A DNA stretch of 36,838 nt from Mycobacterium sp. D16Q14 (GTDB lineage Bacteria > Actinomycetota > Actinomycetes > Mycobacteriales > Mycobacteriaceae), in the NCBI GenBank assembly GCA_002013415.1, contig MAEX01000031.1:1-36838 (forward strand). Direction: 5' to 3'. The notes under the pieces were generated by a model. It was not told the DNA's origin and ran no database searches. It saw only the letters and a program-made list of their open reading frames with translations. Shown here piece after piece: positions 1-13,900 of this stretch (its first letter is position 1; each line of letters starts with the position of its first letter). Both the position numbers and the translations under genes were made by a program.

Positions 1-1965
1 CGCGCCGATGAGCAGGTGAAGATTCGTGGATATCGCATCGAACTGGGCGAAATTCAGTCGGTGTTAACGACATTCGGCGGCGTCGAGCAAGCGGTCGTGA
101 TTGCCCGGGAGGATCGTCCGGGAGACAAGCGTCTGGTCGCCTATATCACCGGCACTGCCGAGTCCGCGGTCTTGCGTACCGCCATGGCGGAGCGGTTGCC
201 GTCATACATGGTGCCCGCAGCGATTGTGGTCTTAGAGACCATGCCGTTGACGGTCAACGGCAAGCTGGATAGAAGGGCTCTGCCCGCACCGGAGTACCGA
301 CACGTCGATCAGTTCAGGGCGGCAACCACTCCGACCGAGGAGATCCTGACCGGCATCTACGCCCAGATCCTTGGCCTGGACCACGTCGGTATCGACGACT
401 CGTTCTTCGAGCTTGGCGGGGACAGCATCCTGGCAATGCAGGTGTCCTCGCGCGCGCGTGCAGCAGGCCTCGTGTGTCGACCGCGCGACATCTTTGTTCA
501 GCAGAGTGTGGCCCGACTGGCCCGGGCGGTCGCTGTGACGAGCGGTGCCGAGGAGCCGATCGATGAGGGCCTCGGGTCGGTGGTCGCGACACCGATCATG
601 CAGTGGTTGAAGAGCCTGGAAGGCGCAGACGGGTCGATCCGTGAGTTCAACCAGACGGTGCTGGTGCAGGCGCCCACCGACACCACCGAGGACGACGCCG
701 TCGTCATGGTGCAGGCCTTGCTTGATCGCCATGCGATGCTGCGGCTGCGTGCGGATGGCGACAGTACCGGCGGATGGTCGTTGACGGTGCCCGCGGCGGG
801 TGCGGTGGACTCGCGTGCGTGCCTGCGCTCGGTGGATGAGTTATCCGATGAGGCGCTGGCGGCGGCGCGGTCACGGTTGGATCCGGCCGCCGGGGTGATG
901 CTGAGCGCGCTCTGGGTGGCATCCGTGAGGCAGCTGGTGTTGATCGTTCACCACGTGGCTGTCGACGGTGTGTCGTGGCGAATCATGGTGGAAGATCTCA
1001 ACATCGCGTGGGCGCAGCACCGCCTTGGCCAGCCGGTGCTGCTGCCGCCGACGGGCACATCATTCGCGCGGTGGGCCGAACTACTGGTCCAGTCTGCGCG
1101 GCACCCGAAGCTCGTGGAGCAGGTACCGGCGTGGCGGCGGACGGCCTCGGCCCCGGCGGTGTTGTCGGCAGTGCGTGCCGAGACGGATACCTACGAGAAC
1201 GCAGGGCAGCTGTCGGTATCGCTGGACGCCGAGACCACCCGGGTACTACTCGGCGAGGTACCGACGGCGTTTCACGCCGGGGTACACGAGATCCTATTGA
1301 TCGCATTCGGATTGGCGGTGGCGGAGTTCACCGGCAGCGTTGGGACGCCCATCGGTATCGACGTGGAGGGGCACGGACGCCACGAGGAATTGGCGGATCT
1401 GGGCGAAGCGGCCGATCGCTGTACGGATCTATCGCGCACTGTCGGCTGGTTCACTGCCAAGTACCCGGTGTCGTTGACGCTGGGTGGGTTGCGCTGGGCC
1501 CAGGTAGCGGACGGTGATGTGGCGCTGGGGGCGGTAATCAAAGACGCCAAGGAACAGCTTCGCACCCAACCGGTAGGCGTGACTTACGGTCTGCTGCGTT
1601 ACCTCAACCCCGATGTTGACCTGGAATCGCCCGACCCCGCAGTCGCGTTCAACTATCTGGGCCGCCTCGGCGGGGCGTCCGCTGATGGGTGGCGAATCTG
1701 TTCCGAGGGTCTGTCGTTGACCCGTGTCGCCGGGTTGGTGCCCACGGCACTGGGACACAGCGTGGAACTCAACGCGGCCACCGTCGACACCGACACCGGG
1801 CCGCATCTGAACGCCGACTGGACGTGGGCGCTCTCGGTACTGGATCACGCGCAGGTCGGCAGGCTCAGTCAACTGTGGTTCGACGCTCTTGCCGGTATCT
1901 GCGCGCATGTACGAAGAGGCGGAGGTGGATTAACTCCATCGGATGTGGCCCCTGCCGAGCTGAAT
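1..1965 (+). other. NRPS module a: A (C-terminal part)-T-E
   Basis: The window opens in the last part of an A domain, from A8 through A10 (TVNGKLD), so its substrate pocket cannot be read. The carrier has LGGDSI with the phosphopantetheine serine codon at 424-426. An epimerase domain follows (about 560-1960) with HHVAVDGVSW at 949-978, EGHGR, TVGWFT and FNYLGR motifs, all intact. The residue added here is therefore predicted to be passed on in D form. E domain and following C domain share an unusual insertion with module h and the terminal module. Confidence 0.9.
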
Positions 1966-4900
1966 CAGCGGCAGATCGACCAGTTGAGTCGGCAGCACCG
2001 CATCGCCGATGTGCTGCCGCTGACTCCCTTACAGCAGGGTCTGCTCTTTCATACCGGCACCGCACAGGGGTCCGACGATGTCTATGCGATGCAACTGAGT
2101 ATCGCGATGAGTGGGTCACTCGAGGCGGACCGCCTCCGCGATGCCGTTCATACAGTGGTGGGACGGCACCCACATCTGGCGGCACGCTTTTGCGAACAGT
2201 TTGAGCATCCGGTGCAGATCATTCCCGCCGATCCCGAAGTGCCCTGGCAGTACGTCGAACTGGATGCCGACCGTGGCGCTGACGAGCAGATCAGCGAATT
2301 CTGTGCCGCCGAACGCAGGGCGGTGTGCGACCTCGAGAGTCAGTCCGCTGTCCGGGCCGCGCTCATTCGCATCGCTGAAGACCGACATCGTTTCGTCCTG
2401 ACCACTCACCACATTGTGCTCGACGGGTGGTCGATGCCGATCCTCATGCAGGAGATCTTCGCCAGCCTCGGCGGACAGCGGCTGCCCGCCGCCGCGCCGT
2501 ATCGCAGCTTTGTGACCTGGTTGACGGAGCGGGATCGTGCGGGCGCCCACGCAGCGTGGCGCGAGGCACTGGCCGGTCTCGACAGCCCGACACTGGTCGG
2601 CCCGGCCGGTCGAGAAGAATTGGGATACCGAGGCGTTGAATCTTTCCGGCTACCGGAGGCGACCACGCTGGCGCTCGGCGAGCTGGCGCGTTCGCATCAC
2701 ACCACCGCCAACACGGTGCTTCAGGGCGCGTGGGCGTTGCTCCTGAGCTCACTGACCGGTCGGCATGATGTCGCGTTCGGTACGACGGTCTCGGGACGCC
2801 CGGCCGAGGTCCTCGGCGCGGAATCGATGGTCGGGCTGCTGATCAACACGGTGCCGGTGCGGGCGAACCTCACGCCGGCGACCACCACCTCAGATCTGTT
2901 GCACCAATTGCAGAGTGCTCACAACGACACCCTTGAACACCAGCACCTGGCGCTGAGCGACATCCACCGGATCACCGGCCAGGACAAGCTGTTCGACACA
3001 CTTTTGGTGTTCGAGAACTACCCGATCGATACCTCCGCACCGCTGAGTATCGGCGGCCTGTCGATCACCGAATTCGATTTCCGTGAATCCAACCACTACC
3101 CGCTTGCCGTGCAAGCTCTCCCGGGCCCTGAATTGGTTCTTCGTGTTGAGTACGACACCGATATCTTCGACCTTGTCGCCGTGGAGGTTTTGTTTGAGCG
3201 GCTGAAGAAAATTCTGGCGGCGATGATCGCTGACCCTGGTCGCGCGTTGTCGTCGATCAAGCTGCTGGATGACGCTGCGCACGCCCGCCTGGACCAGTGG
3301 AGTAACCGAGCAGGTATTGCTAAACCCACAGTCACGGAATCGATTCCGGAATTGTTTGCACAGCAGGCGGGGCGCACGCCGGATGCTGTGGCAGTGACCT
3401 TCGAGGGCCGGTCGATGACGTACCGGGAACTCGATGAGGCCGCCGACCGGTGTGCGCACGTATTGGCCCAACAGGGCGCACGCCCGGGCGAGGTTGTGGC
3501 GCTGCTGTTCTCCCGCTCGGCGGAGGCCATCGTGGCGATCTTGGCCGTGCTGAAAACCGGCGCGGCTTACATCCCGGTTGACCCGGCGCTGCCGACTTCC
3601 CGTATCGAGTTCATGGTGGCCGATGCCATGCCGATCCTCGGGGTCACCACCGCAGAACAGTGGTCACGGCTAGACGGTCTTGACCTCACGGTCGTCGACA
3701 TCAGTCAGACAACGGATACCGCCGCCGACGGCCAGCGCGGCACCGAGCTGGTGTCCCCGGACCCCGATGACGTCGCGTACATCATCTACACCTCGGGAAC
3801 CACCGGTGTACCGAAAGGCGTTGCCATTGCGCACCGCAACGTTCCCGGGCTCTTCGGCTCATTGGACACAAATGTTCCGTCGGGGCTCGGACAGGTGTGG
3901 GCGCAGTGGCATTCCTATAGCTTCGATGTCTCGGTGTGGGAGATCTTCGGTGCATTGCTACACGGGGCACGCCTGCTGGTGGTACCCGAGGCTGTCGCCG
4001 CATCGCCCGGCGATTTCCATGAGTTGCTTGTCGCCGAGCACGTCAGTGTGCTGAGTCAGACCCCTTCTGCCGCCGGCATGATCTCGCCGCGGGGCCTGGA
4101 CTCGGTAACGTTGGTGGTGGCGGGCGAGGCTTGTCCGCCTGAACTCGTGGACCGTTGGGCGCCCGGGCGGGTGATGATCAACGCCTACGGCCCCACCGAG
4201 GCCACGGTGTACGCGTCGATCAGCGCACCGCTTACCGCGGGCTCCGCGGTACCGATCGGTATGCCGGTGTCGGGCGTGGCGTTGTTCGCGCTGGACGCGT
4301 GGCTGCGCCCGGTCCTGCCCGGGGTGGTCGGCGAGTTGTATGTGGCCGGCCGCGGTGTGGGTCTTGGCTATTGGCGCCGGTCGGGCTTGACGTCGTCGCG
4401 ATTCGTGGCCTGCCCGTTCGGCGAGCCCGGTGCGCGCATGTATCGCACCGGGGACTTGGTGCGGTGGGGTGCCGACGGGCAGCTGCAGTACCTGGGACGT
4501 GCCGATGAGCAGGTCAAGATTCGTGGGTACCGCATCGAACTTGGTGAAATCCAGGCGGCGCTCGCCGCGCTCGACGGGGTAGCCCAGGCCGTGGTGATCG
4601 CCCGTGAGGACGCACCGGGTGATCAGCGCCTGGTCGGTTACATCACCGGCAGCGCCGACCCGAGCCAGATCCGCGGTCTGCTGGCAGAGCGGCTGCCGAG
4701 GTACATGGTGCCGGCCGCGATAGTCGCGATCGATGCCGTGCCGCTGACGGTCAACGGCAAACTCAACAGACGCGCGCTGCCCGCGCCGGACTACGTTGAT
4801 GGCGAACACTACCGAGCACCGGCCAACCCGGTCGAGGAAATCCTGGCCGATATCTACGCCCGAGTTCTCGGACACGAGCGCGTCGGTGTCGACGACTCGT

Positions 4901-7900
4901 TCTTCGATCTTGGCGGAGATTCACTGTCCGCGATGCGTCTGATCGCCGCCATCAATGTATCGCTCAATGCGGGTATCGCGGTGCGTGTCTTGTTCGACGC
5001 GCCCACGGTGGCCCAGCTGGCGGACCGTGTCGGTGGGGAAGAGGCTCGACTGGCGCCGTTGGTGGCAGTCGAGCGGCCCGCCGTGCTACCGCTTTCGTTC
5101 GCTCAATCGCGCTTGTGGTTCCTGGACCAGTTGCAGGGTCCCTCACCGGTTTACAACATGACAGCCGCGTTCCGGTTGGACGGGGAGCTGGATGCCGATG
5201 CGTTGGGTGCGGCGCTGGCGGATGTGGTGGATCGTCATGAGAGCCTGCGCACCCTATTCGCGGCCCCCGGCGGTATCCCCCGCCAAGTGGTGGTGGATCC
5301 GGGGAACGCCGACTTCGGCTGGGAGATCATCGACGCCGCCGACTGGAACGAGCTGCAGATCCAGCGTGCCATGGGTGCCGTCTCGCGGCATGCTTTCGAT
5401 CTGGACGCCGAAATACCCATGAAAGCACGGCTTTTCCGCGTCTCCGAGGATAAGCATGTGCTGGCGGTGGTGGTGCACCACATCGCTGCCGACGGTTGGT
5501 CGATCGCTCCACTGGTGGCCGATCTGGGGCTCGCCTATACCGACCGGTGTGGCGGGCATGCTCCGGGTTGGACTGACCTGTCAGTGCAGTACGCCGACTA
5601 CACCCTTTGGCAGCGAGCGCAATTCGGTGACCTTGAGGACAGCGACAGCCGCATCGCAGGGCAGCTGGCGTACTGGGAAGGCGCGTTGGCCGGGATGCCC
5701 GAACGCATCGCGCTGCCCATCGATCGGCCGTACCCGCTGATGGCCGACCACCATGGGGCGACAATCGCGGTGGACTGGCCCGTCGAGTTGCAGCAACAGG
5801 TTGCGCGGGTGGCTCGCGAACACAACGCGACCAGCTTCATGGTGGTGCAGGCGGCGCTGCTGGTGCTGCTCTCTAAGCTCAGTTCCAGTTCTGATGTGGC
5901 GGTGGGCTTCCCGATCGCCGGGCGTCGCGATCCAGCTCTCGATGAGCTGGTCGGCTTCTTCGTCAATACGTTGGTGCTGCGGGTCGACCTGGCGGGGGAC
6001 CCCACCGTTTCCGAGCTTCTGGCCCAGGTGCGTGCTCGCAGCCTGGCCGCCTATGACCACCAGGACGTGCCTTTCGAGGTACTTGTCGAGCGAATGAACC
6101 CGACCCGCTCCCTCTCCCATCACCCACTGATTCAGGTGGCGTTGGCGTGGCAGAGCATCGCCGGACATGACATCAATGATTCAGCGGCCAATGTGGTGTT
6201 GGGCGATGTACGCGTCACCCAGATGCCGATGGAAACACACACGGCGCGAATGGATGTGAACTTCTCGCTGGCTGAACGCACGACGCAGTCCGGTGAGGCG
6301 GCCGGCATCGGCGGGACGGTGGAATTCCGCACCGATGTGTTTGACGCCGAATCAATCCATACGCTGGCCGCTCGCCTGCAGCGCGTTCTGACGGCCATGA
6401 CAGCGGACCCGACGGTGCGGCTGTCGTCGGTTGAGGTACTCGATGACGCTGAGTGCGCCCGATTGACGGCGCTCGGCAACCACGCGACGTTGTCGCGTCC
6501 GGCGCCGAGGGCGGTGTCGATTCCCGGGCTCTTCGCCGAGCACGTGACGCGCGCCCCTGAGGCGGTCGCGGTGACCCACGGCCAGAATTCGTTGACTTAC
6601 CGCGAACTTGACGATGCCGCGAACCGATTGGCGCACGTACTGATCGCGCGGGGAGCGGGCCCGGGACAGTGTGTCGGGCTGTTGTTCAACCGGTCGGCTG
6701 AGGCCATCGTGTCGATCCTCGCGGTACTCAAGACCGGGGCGGCGTATCTGCCAATCGATCCGTCGGTGCCGGATGCGCGGTTGGAGTTCGTGCTGGCCGA
6801 CGCCGCGCCGGTCGCCGTGGTCACCACCGCCGATCGGGCCGATCGGCTAGGTCGGGATGGCTTGGCGATCATTGACGTGGATAGCTTCGATGTCGACTCT
6901 GTGGAGGTTCATCTCCGCGAGGCACTTCCGGCACCAGGCGCGGACGATATCGCCTATCTGATCTACACCTCGGGCACCACTGGCGTGCCCAAGGGTGTCG
7001 CCCTCAGCCATCACAATGTGACGCAGTTGCTCGAGTCGCTCGATGCCGGGCTGCCGCACCCTGGAGTGTGGTCGCAGACCCACTCGCTGGCCTTCGATGT
7101 CTCGGTCTGGGAGATCTTCGGTGCCCTGCTGCGGGGCGGGCGAGTGGTAGTGGTTCCCGAGGAGGTGACGAACTCACCCGAAGATTTCCATGCGTTGCTC
7201 GTTCGGGAACACGTCCGTGTGATCACTCAAACGCCTTCTGCCGTCCGAGTGTTACCGCGGGACGGCCTGGAGTCGGCGGCATTGGTGGTAGTTGGTGAAG
7301 CCTGCCCACCGGAGGTAGTCGATCAGTGGGCACCCGGGCGGCTAATGATCAACGCCTACGGTCCCACCGAGACCACCATGTGCGTGGCGATCAGTGCGCC
7401 ACTACAAGCAGGGCTGGGTGTGCCCATCGGCTCGCCGGTGCCCGGGGCCGCGCTCTTTGTGCTCGACGAGCGGTTGCGCCCCGTCCCGGCCGGGGTGATC
7501 GGCGAGCTGTATGTGGCCGGTGCGGGGTTGGGATACGGCTACGTGGGCCGGACCGGTTTGACGGCCGCGCGGTTTGTGGCGTGTCCCTTTGTCGGCGCGG
7601 GAGCGCCCGTACAGCGGATGTATCGCACCGGCGACCTCGTGTGCTGGGGTGCTGACGGACAGCTGCAGTATCGGGGCCGCGCCGATGAGCAGGTCAAGAT
7701 CCGCGGCCATCGCATCGAACTTGGTGAGGTGCGGGCTGTTTTGGCGAGCCTCCAGGGCGTCGATCAGGCAGTGGTGATCGCGCGCGAGGATCGTCCGGGG
7801 GACAAGCGGTTGGTCGGCTATATCATCGGGACCGCCGAGTCTGGTGAGTTGCGCGCCGCGTTGGTGGATCGGTTGCCGGCATACATGGTGCCCGCGGCGA

Positions 7901-10900
7901 TTGTGGTCTTGGATGCCATTCCGTTGACGGTCAACGGAAAACTCGACATCCGGGCGCTTCCCGCTCCCGACTACCGTGACCGCGACCGGTATCGCGCCCC
8001 GGCGGACGCCGTCGAAGAGGTTCTCGCTGACATTTACGCCCAGGTCCTCGGACTGAATCGAGTGGGCGTCGACGACTCGTTCTTTGACCTTGGCGGTGAC
8101 AGCATTCTGTCGATGCAGGTGGTGGCACGGGCCCGAGTTGCCGGCCTGGTGTGCCGTCCGCGCGATGTGTTTGTCGAGCAGAGTGTTGCCCGGCTGGCCC
8201 GGGTAGTCGATGTGGCCGCAGATTCGCGCGGCCCGATCGATGAAGGGGTGGGGCTGGCACTGGCTACGCCAATCATCCAGTGGCTGAGGGATGTTGACGG
8301 ACCGACTGGTGAATTCAATCAGACCGGGCTGCTGCAGGCCCCCACAGATGCCACCGAGGATGACGTCATAGCGGTATTGCAGGCCTTGCTGGATCGCCAC
8401 GCCATGCTGCGACTGCGCGCCGAGGACGACGGCGTCGCCGGGTGGTCGTTGACGCTGCCCGAGCCGGGCGCGGTTGGCGCGCGAGACTGCCTGCACGTGG
8501 TGGAGGCGTTGTCCGACGAGGTGTTGGTAGCGGCACGATCGCGGTTGAACCCGCCCGCCGGGGTGATGCTGAACGCGCTGTGGGTGACTGACACCGCCCA
8601 GCTGGTTCTGGTGGTACATCACATGGCGGTCGATGGGGTCTCCTGGCGAATTCTTCTGGAAGACATCAATATTGCGTGGGCACAACGTCGTGCCGGGCAA
8701 CCCATTGCGCTACCGGCCTCCGGGACGTCGTTTCGGCGTTGGGCCGAATTGTTGGACGCGTATGCGCGGCATCCTGAGGTGGAGCGGCAGGCGCAGGCGT
8801 GGCGTCAGGTGGCGGCGACCACACCGGTCCTACCGGCGGCGCACCCCGGGATGGACACCCTCGAGAGTGCGGGACAGCTGTCGGTATCGCTCGACGTCGA
8901 GACCACCCGGATGCTACTCGGCGAGGTTCCTACCGCGTTTCATGCAGGGCCACAAGATATTCTGTTGATCGCATTCGGTCTCGCGGTAGCTGAATTCTCA
9001 GGTACTGGAGCCGCGCCAGTCGGCATCGACGTCGAGGGGCACGGACGGCACGAGGATCTAGCCGCCGAGGTCGATCTGTCGCGCACGGTCGGGTGGTTCA
9101 CCGCCAAGTACCCAGTGGCGTTGACACTCGGCGGACTGCCCTGGGCCCGTGTGGTGGCCGGAGATGTTGCGTTGGGCGCGGTGATCAAGGGAGCCAAGGA
9201 GGAGCTTCGATCGCTGCCGGATCCGCTGACCTACGGGCTGCTGCGTTACCTGAATACCGATGTCGATCTGGACGCGGTCGACCCGACGGTCGCCTTCAAC
9301 TATTTGGGTCGACTGGGGGGCGCCGGCACGGAGCCATCCGATGATCTGTGGCGGATCTCCACGGAGAGCATGTCGTCGACCGATGCTGCCGCAGCGATAC
9401 CCATGCCGTTGACGCACACGGTGGCACTGAACGCGGGCACCCTCGACACTGATATCGGCCCACAGCTACAAGCCAATTGGACCTGGGCGTCGTCGATGTT
9501 CGACGCTGCCCAGATCAGCCGTCTGAGCCGGCTGTGGTTCGAGGCTCTGGTCGGTATCTGTGCGCACGTGCGACAGGGTGGGGGCGGACTGACCCCGTCG
9601 GACATCGCGCCTGCCCTGCTCAGTCAGCGGCAGATCGACGAGTTGGAGCAGCAGTATCGGATCGCAGATATACTGCCGCTAAGCGCATTACAGCAGGGTC
9701 TGGTCTTTCACAGCAGCGCTGGAAATGGGCCTGAGGATCTATATGTGGTGCAGCTCGACATCACGGTCGACGGGCCACTTGATCAGCATCGTCTGCACGA
9801 TGCGGTGCAAACGGTGGCGCGCCGCCACCCGCACCTGGCAGCGCGGTTCTGCGAGCAGTTCGACCAACCGGTGCAGGTCATCCCCGCCGATCCCACCGCG
9901 GGGTGGAGATATGTCGATCTGAGTATCGACACCGATATCGAATTCCTCAGTGCCGAAACGGAAGGGCGGGTCCAGCGGGAGTGTGCCGCCGAACGTGCCG
10001 CGGTCTGCGATCTGTCTGACCCGCCGGCGTTCCGGGTTGCCTTGATTCGCACAGGGCACGAGCGGCACCGATTTGTGCTCACCAACCACCACATCGTCCT
10101 CGATGGTTGGTCGCTGCCGATCCTGCTGCACGAGATTTTCTCCAGCTATCGCGGACAGCGGTTACCCGCGGCCACTCCGTACCGGAGTTTCATCGGCTGG
10201 CTGGCAGACCGGGATCACGCGGGCGCCCAGGCGGCCTGGGGTGAGGTGCTCGCGGGTTTTGACACGCCGACACTCGTCGATTCGGGGCAGAAATCGGCTC
10301 GCGGGTATCGGGGCGTGCGGGCGCATCGGGTGTCCGAACAAACCACCCGAGCACTTGGTGAGCTGGCGCGATCGCAGCACACCACCGTCAACATCGTGTT
10401 GCAGGGCGCCTGGGCGCTGCTGCTCACCTCATTGACCGGTCACCACGATGTCGCCTTCGGCACCGTGGTCTCCGGGCGGCCGGCCGAGGTGGTGGGCGCG
10501 GAATCGATGGTGGGCCTGTTGATCAATACCGTGCCGGTGCGTGCGGATATCACCCCGCAGACAACCACCGTCGATCTGCTCGATCAATTGAAGCGCTCCC
10601 ATGCCAAGACCCTGGAGCATCAACATTTCTCGCTCAGCGAGATTCACCGCATCGCCGACCACGATCGACTGTTCGACACCCTGTTCGTGTTTGAGAACTA
10701 CCCGGTGGATAGCGGCGCGTTGTCAGACGTTGACGGCATCACTATCACCGACATCACGAGCCACGAATCGACCGATTACCCGCTGACGATGCAAGCCATA
10801 CCCGGTGAAGAACTGCGGCTGCGTATCGAATACGACACGGCAGTTTTCGACGCTGCCGATATCGAAGCCCTCGCGCACCGTATCGAGGCGGTGTTGGAGG

Positions 10901-13900
10901 CGATGACCTCCGATCCGGGCCGGTCCCTGGCGGCGGTGGAGATGCTCGACGGAACAGAGCGTGCCCGGCTGCAGCGGTGGGGTAATCGGGCCGTGCTGAA
11001 ACGTCTCCCAGCCCCGGCGTCGGTGCCGGAGCTGTTTGCCGTGCAGATGGCGCGTGTGCCGGAAGCGGTGGCACTGGTCTGCGGGCATCGGTCATTGACG
11101 TATCGAGAGCTCGATGAGTCGTCAAACAGGTTGGCGCACATGCTCATTGGTCGCGGAGTGGGGCCGGGCGAGCGAGTCGCGTTGATGTTCCCTCGGTCGG
11201 CTGAGGCAGTCGTGGCGATCTTGGCGGTGCTCAAGACCGGCGCGGCTTACCTACCGATCGATCCAGCGCTGCCGTCGGCCCGCGTCGAGTTCATGGTGTC
11301 TGACGCGGCGCCGATCGCGGCCGTCACCACCACGATGTTCGTGGACCGCTTCACCGGGTACGACCTGATGATCTTCGATGTCGAGGATTCAGCTGTTGCC
11401 GCCCAGCCGAGTGCCGCGGTGCCGCCGCCGGCTCCGGACGAGATGGCCCACATCATTTACACCTCGGGCACTACCGGGTTACCCAAGGGCGTCGCAGTCA
11501 GTCAGCGCAACGTGACGCAGCTGTTCGACTCGTTACAGATCGGCGTGCCGCTGGAACCGGGACAGGTGTGGACGCAATTCCACTCGTACGCGTTCGACTT
11601 CTCGGTGTGGGAGATCTGGGGTGCGCTGCTGCACGGTGGACGGCTGGTCCTGGTGCCCGAGCTGGTGGCCCGTTCGCCGCGTGACTTCCACGAGCTGCTG
11701 GTGCGTGAACAGGTGACGGTGCTGACGCAAACCCCGTCGGCGGTGTCGATGCTGACGGTCGACGGTCTGGAGGCGGTGTCGCTGGTCATCGGCGCGGAGC
11801 CCTGTCCGCCGGCATTGGTGGATCGCTGGGCGCCGGGTCGGGTGATGGTCAACGTTTACGGCCCCACCGAGACGACGATGTGGTTGTGTGCCAGCGCTCC
11901 CTTGGAGGCCGAGGCGGGTCCCCCGCCGATCGGCTCGCCGACTGCCTGGGCATCGTTCTTTGTGCTGGACGAGTGGCTGCGCCCGGTGCCTACAGGCGTG
12001 GTCGGTGAGTTGTACCTGGCCGGTGCGGGAGTCGGCATGGGGTACTGGCGTCGCTCGGGCCAGACGGCATCGCGGTTCATGGCCTGTCCGTTCGGTGAGC
12101 CCGGAACGCGCATGTACCGCACCGGCGATCTGGTGCGTTGGCGCGCTGACGGCCAGCTGGACTACCTAGGCCGCGCCGACGAGCAAGTCAAGATTCGTGG
12201 GTACCGCATCGAGCTCGGCGAGATCCAATCGGCGCTGACCGCGCTGGAGGGAGTTGATCACGCGGCGGTGATCGCCCGCGAGGACCGTCCGGGAGACAAG
12301 CGCCTGGTCGGCTACATCACCGGAAGCGCCGATCCGATCACCGCCCGTGCGGCGTTGGCGGATCGGTTGCCCGGCTACATGGTTCCCGCCGCGGTGATGG
12401 CGCTTGCGACATTGCCCATGACTGTCAACGGCAAGCTCGACATCCGGGCGTTGCCGGCGCCGGACTACCGGGATGCAGACCATTACCGGGCACCGGCAGA
12501 CACGGTCGAAGAGATCCTGGCCGGAATCTTCGCGCGCGTGCTGGATGTGGAACGTGTCGGCGTCGACGATTCATTCTTCGATCTCGGTGGAGATTCCGTC
12601 TCGACGATGCGTCTGGTCGCAGCGATCAACGCCAGCCTCAATACCGAACTTTCCGCGCGCACGGTCTTCGAGGCGCCCACCGTTGCCCAGTTGGCTCCGC
12701 GTATCGGTGAGGGCACGGGGCGCCTGGTACCGCTGGTGGCGGGCGACCGACCCGCACTGGTTCCCCTGTCTTTCGCCCAGAACCGGTTGTGGTTCGTCGA
12801 TCAATTGCAGGGTCCCTCACCGGTTTACAACATGCCGGTGGGCCTGCGGCTACATGGGAGCCTTGATACCCGTGCGCTGGGTGCGGCACTGGGCGACCTG
12901 ATCGGCCGTCACGAAAGTCTGCGCACGCGCTTCGAGGCACCCGGTGGAACGCCTCGGCAGGTGGTGGTATCGGAGGACGAGGCCGACTTCGGTTGGGATG
13001 TCATCGATGCCACGACATGGCCGTCGAGCCGCCTGGATGAGGCTGTCGCTGCGGCAGTCTGCTACAGCTTTGACCTGGCAGCTGAAATCCCCTTGCGGGC
13101 AACGCTTTTCCGTGTCTCCAGGGATGAACACGTGTTGGTAGCGGTGGTGCACCACATCGCTGCCGATGGGTGGTCCCTCACGCCGTTGGTTCGTGATCTG
13201 AGTGTGGCGTATGGCAGCCGGTGCGCTGGCCACGCTCCCGACTGGGAGCCCTTGGCTGCGCAGTATGTCGACTACACGCTGTGGCAGCGTGCACAGTTGG
13301 GCGACCTTGACGACGGCGCCAGTCCCATCGCCGCGCAGTTGGCTTACTGGGAAGACGCACTCGCTGGTCTCCCCGAGCGGGTGGCGCTGCCCACTGATCG
13401 GCCCTACCCGCCTATCGCCGATCAGCGTGGTTCCACCGTGGATGTTCAGTGGCCGGCCGAATTGCAGCAGCAGATACGTATGGTCGCGAGCGAACACGGC
13501 GCGACCAGCTTCATGGTGATGCAGGCCGCTCTGGCGGTACTGCTTTCCAGGCTCAGTGGGACTTCCGATGTGGCCGTTGGCTTCCCGATCGCGGGGCGTC
13601 GGGACCCGGCACTGGACGAGTTGGTGGGCTTCTTCGTCAACAATTTGGTGCTGCGCGTGGACTTGGCCGGTGATCCCACTGTGGCGGACTTGTTGGCCCA
13701 GGTGCGGCAGCGCAGCCTGGCCGCGTACGAGCATCAGGACGTTCCCTTCGAAGTCTTGGTGGAGCGGCTCAATCCCACCCGAAACCTGACTCATCACCCG
13801 CTCGTACAGGTGGCATTGGCCTGGCAGAATCTGCCATGGCAGGACACAGGTCCCGCTGATGCGTTGCGGCTCGGCGACCTGCGGGTGACGCCGCTGCCGG